NCBI RefSeq assembly: GCF_008039575.1
Contig: NZ_VDUY01000002.1
Coordinates: 248,001-312,000 of the forward strand
Reading direction: 5' to 3'
Source of the DNA: Zeimonas arvi
GTDB taxonomy: Bacteria > Pseudomonadota > Gammaproteobacteria > Burkholderiales > Burkholderiaceae_E
DNA: 64,000 nt
Each line of letters starts with the position of its first letter. Positions within the stretch are counted from its first letter, which is position 1. The position numbers and the translations under genes were made by a program. Shown here one piece after another: positions 62,084 through 64,000 of the stretch. The notes beneath the pieces are model-generated. The model saw only the letters and a program-made list of their open reading frames with translations. It was not told the origin of the DNA and searched no databases.

Positions 62084-62986
62084 CTACTGCACTGCCCGAT
62101 CCGGCGTCGGCGCTGCGCGTTGCCTCAGCTGCTCGTAGAGGCACACCGCGGCGGCCACGCCCACGTTGAGCGACTCGACCGCGTGGGACTGCGGGATCGA
62201 CACCCGGCGCACGCCCGGGGCGGACAGCAGCGCGGCCTCGAGCCCCTGCCCTTCGTTGCCGAGCAGCCAGACCCTGGGGCCGCGCAAGTCGGCCTGCCAG
62301 AGGCCGGTCGGCGCATCGGCCGTGGTGGCGACGGCCTCGACCGCGAGCCTGGCGAGCAGCTCGGCCGGCGGCACGCCTTCGTGGATGTCCAGATGGAAGT
62401 GGGCGCCCATGGCCGCGCGCAGCACCTTGGGCGACCAGCAGAAGGCGGTGCCCGGCGAGGTGATCACGCGCCGAACGCCCACCGCGGCGCAGGTGCGCAG
62501 CACGGTGCCGGCGTTGCCCGGGTCCTGCACGCGATCGAGATAGACCGCGTCGTCGACCAGTCGGTCGGGCAGCACCGGTCGCGGCGTGTCCACCAGGGCG
62601 ATCGGCCCCGGCCCGTGCTCGACCTGGCTGGCCTGCGCGAACAAGCGGTCGGCCAGCACGACCGGCGTCAGGCCGGTCGCATGGAGCAAGGCGGCGATCT
62701 CGGCGATGGTGCCTCCCGCGCCGGCTTGCGCGGCGTCCGGGGCGCCGGCTCGCGCGGCCCCTGCCACGCCGGGGCCCGACATGTCGCGGCCGGCGGCCGC
62801 GACGGCCTCCGCGGTGCGCGCCGGCAGGAAGATCTGCCGGGGCGCCCCGCTCCGGGCGAGACAGGCCTCGAGCAGGTGCACGCCCTCGATCACCGACAGG
62901 CCGAGCCTGCGCCGCTCGCGCGCCGAGCCCGCGAGCGCGAGCAGCTCGCGGAAGGTCTCGTTCGCCGCCGACTCGATCCGCTTCAT
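62084..62986 (-). CDS. TrmH/SpoU family RNA 2'-O-methyltransferase
   Basis: A 300-residue SPOUT methyltransferase. Motifs are [20 protein letters not shown] (motif 1), LLGNEGQGL (motif 2) and [20 protein letters not shown] (motif 3), all needed for S-adenosylmethionine binding and dimerisation. The N-terminal substrate-binding domain ([10 protein letters not shown]-like: [12 protein letters not shown]) carries a Gly/Ala-rich insert (about 65-95). It 2'-O-methylates rRNA or tRNA; the target is unknown. The ATG overlaps the rnhB stop. Confidence 0.92.
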   Translation of the reverse strand: MKRIESAANETFRELLALAGSARERRRLGLSVIEGVHLLEACLARSGAPRQIFLPARTAEAVAAAGRDMSGPGVAGAARAGAPDAAQAGAGGTIAEIAALLHATGLTPVVLADRLFAQASQVEHGPGPIALVDTPRPVLPDRLVDDAVYLDRVQDPGNAGTVLRTCAAVGVRRVITSPGTAFCWSPKVLRAAMGAHFHLDIHEGVPPAELLARLAVEAVATTADAPTGLWQADLRGPRVWLLGNEGQGLEAALLSAPGVRRVSIPQSHAVESLNVGVAAAVCLYEQLRQRAAPTPDRAVQ

Positions 62987-63603
62987 GCCTGCTCCAGCTT
63001 GCGCACCGGCGCGAAGCTGCGCCGATGCTCGGGACAGGGCCCGTGCTCGCGCAGCAGCGCCAGGTGCAGCGCGGTCGGGTAGCCCTTGTGCAGATCGAAG
63101 CGGTACTGCGGGAAACGCTCGTGCAAGGCGTCCATCTGCGCGTCGCGCGCGCATTTCGCCAGGATGGAGGCTGCCGAGATCGCGGGGTCCAGCGCATCGC
63201 CGCGCACCAGGGTCTCCACTGCGCAGGCCAGCACCGGCGCCCGATTGCCGTCGACGCGCGCAAGCGCCGGACGCAAGCCCAGGCCGTCGACCGCGCGGCG
63301 CATCGCCAGCATCGTCGCCTGCAGGATGTTCAACGCGTCGATCTCGGCTGCGCTGGCGCTGGCCACCGACCAGGCCAGCGCCCGCTCGCGAATCGCCCCG
63401 GCGATCGACTCGCGCGCGCGCGCCGAAAGCGCCTTGGAGTCGCGCAGGCCTGCCACCGGCGCGCCGGGGTCGAGCACGACCGCAGCCGCGTACACCGGCC
63501 CGGCAAGCGGCCCTCGCCCGGCCTCGTCGACGCCGCACACCGGGCCCTCGCGCGCAGGCAGGCCAAGCGACAGCTGGCCGTGCGTCGCGGGCCGCTCAGC
63601 CAC
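62983..63603 (-). CDS. rnhB: Ribonuclease HII
   Basis: A 206-residue RNase HII removing ribonucleotides and RNA primers from [23 protein letters not shown] holds the DEAGRG catalytic motif, DSKALS and ARVDGN follow, and [12 protein letters not shown] closes the site. It overlaps lpxB by eight bases and the methyltransferase by four, the standard lpxB-rnhB-rRNA methyltransferase order. Confidence 0.96.
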   Translation of the reverse strand: MAERPATHGQLSLGLPAREGPVCGVDEAGRGPLAGPVYAAAVVLDPGAPVAGLRDSKALSARARESIAGAIRERALAWSVASASAAEIDALNILQATMLAMRRAVDGLGLRPALARVDGNRAPVLACAVETLVRGDALDPAISAASILAKCARDAQMDALHERFPQYRFDLHKGYPTALHLALLREHGPCPEHRRSFAPVRKLEQA

Positions 63604-64000
63604 CGCCGATCTCCAGGATGCGCTCGGCCGCCCGCGAGGCGCAGTCGCGCCGCAACTGTCCGTGCAGGTCGGCGAAGCGCCGGGCGATCGCCTCGCGCCC
63701 GGCGTCGTCGTCGAGCTGCGCGAGCAGGGCCTGGCCGAGCGCTTCCGGCCTGACCGCCGCCTGCACGAACTCGGGCACGATGAACTCGCGGCTCAGGATG
63801 TTGGGCAGCCCGATCCACGGCAGCAAAGCCATCCGCCGCATGATCCGGTAGCTCAACCAGGCCAGCCGGTAGGCGATCACCATCGGCTTGCGCATCAGCG
63901 CCACCTCGAGCGTGGCGGTGCCGCTGGCGACCAGGACCGTGTCGGCCGCGGCGATGACCTCGTGCGAGCGGCCGCTGACCAGCGTGAGCGGGAGGGTGGC
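63596..64000 (-). CDS. lpxB: Lipid-A-disaccharide synthase, N-terminus beyond window
   Basis: The last about 134 residues of LpxB. The reading frame is open at the right edge: [20 protein letters not shown] is the conserved donor-site stretch, followed by [15 protein letters not shown] and [20 protein letters not shown]. It condenses UDP-diacylglucosamine with lipid X in lipid A synthesis at the inner membrane. The N-terminal acceptor domain lies outside the window. Confidence 0.94.
   Translation of the reverse strand, partial: ATLPLTLVSGRSHEVIAAADTVLVASGTATLEVALMRKPMVIAYRLAWLSYRIMRRMALLPWIGLPNILSREFIVPEFVQAAVRPEALGQALLAQLDDDAGREAIARRFADLHGQLRRDCASRAAERILEIGGG

Overview
The window looks like chromosomal DNA of a high-GC betaproteobacterium of the order Burkholderiales. 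The evidence is gene content and order: mltG-tmk-holB-pilZ-tatD, ygfZ beside a DUF4936 gene, ratA-rnfH-smpB near guaBA, and ppsA divergent from ppsR. Genus cannot be fixed from what is visible. Coding density is high and overlapping ATGA/GTGA junctions are common. No intergenic stretch exceeds about 270 bases. I found no rRNA, tRNA, CRISPR array, insertion sequence or phage genes.

Layout. 1-6865: housekeeping. A leftward run (mltG, tmk, holB, PilZ, TatD, ankyrin) is divergent from a rightward run (ygfZ, DUF4936, NRDE). 6872-25778: a large leftward catabolic block. An acyl-CoA ligase and a complete Liv-type ABC importer lie upstream of a unidirectional series of twelve genes: fadB-like fusion, thiolase, acyl-CoA dehydrogenase, SDR, PaaI thioesterase, MDR reductase, class II aldolase-like protein, SDR, two alpha/beta hydrolases and a GNAT. 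Together these look like import, CoA activation and beta-oxidation of a carboxylic acid whose identity is not visible. 25882-31382: selO-msrB, a 42-residue basic small protein, yciB-bolA-parvulin, waaC and tadA. 31484-33990: ahpC-ahpF with a plausible peroxide-responsive promoter.

34074-47928: the accessory part. It holds an Ivy-type lysozyme-inhibitor-like secreted protein and a leaderless-looking MarR gene divergent from DUF1428, VOC and SRPBCC genes. It then has a leftward four-gene unit: TetR regulator, alpha/beta hydrolase fused to a GT-B glycosyltransferase, MddA-like methyltransferase and fluoroacetate-dehalogenase-type hydrolase. A divergent SDR faces this unit. Further on are small membrane proteins, a remnant of a ynfA-type gene, a cytochrome P450, a CDP-alcohol phosphatidyltransferase, and an alpha/beta hydrolase fused to a LuxR-type HTH followed by another hydrolase.

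47935-64000: housekeeping again. guaA-guaB, DUF4124, rnfH-ratA, smpB, a leftward NfeD-stomatin-cNMP/CBS/nucleotidyltransferase-exonuclease unit, an orphan periplasmic binding protein ended by three tandem hairpins, the ppsA/ppsR pair, and a TrmH-type methyltransferase-rnhB-lpxB unit that runs off the right edge.

Most noteworthy: the TetR/hydrolase-glycosyltransferase/MddA/dehalogenase cassette, the hydrolase-LuxR fusion, the Ivy-like protein with an extra N-terminal domain, and several palindromic operators tied to promoters. All functions are assigned by reading motifs; no database search was possible.
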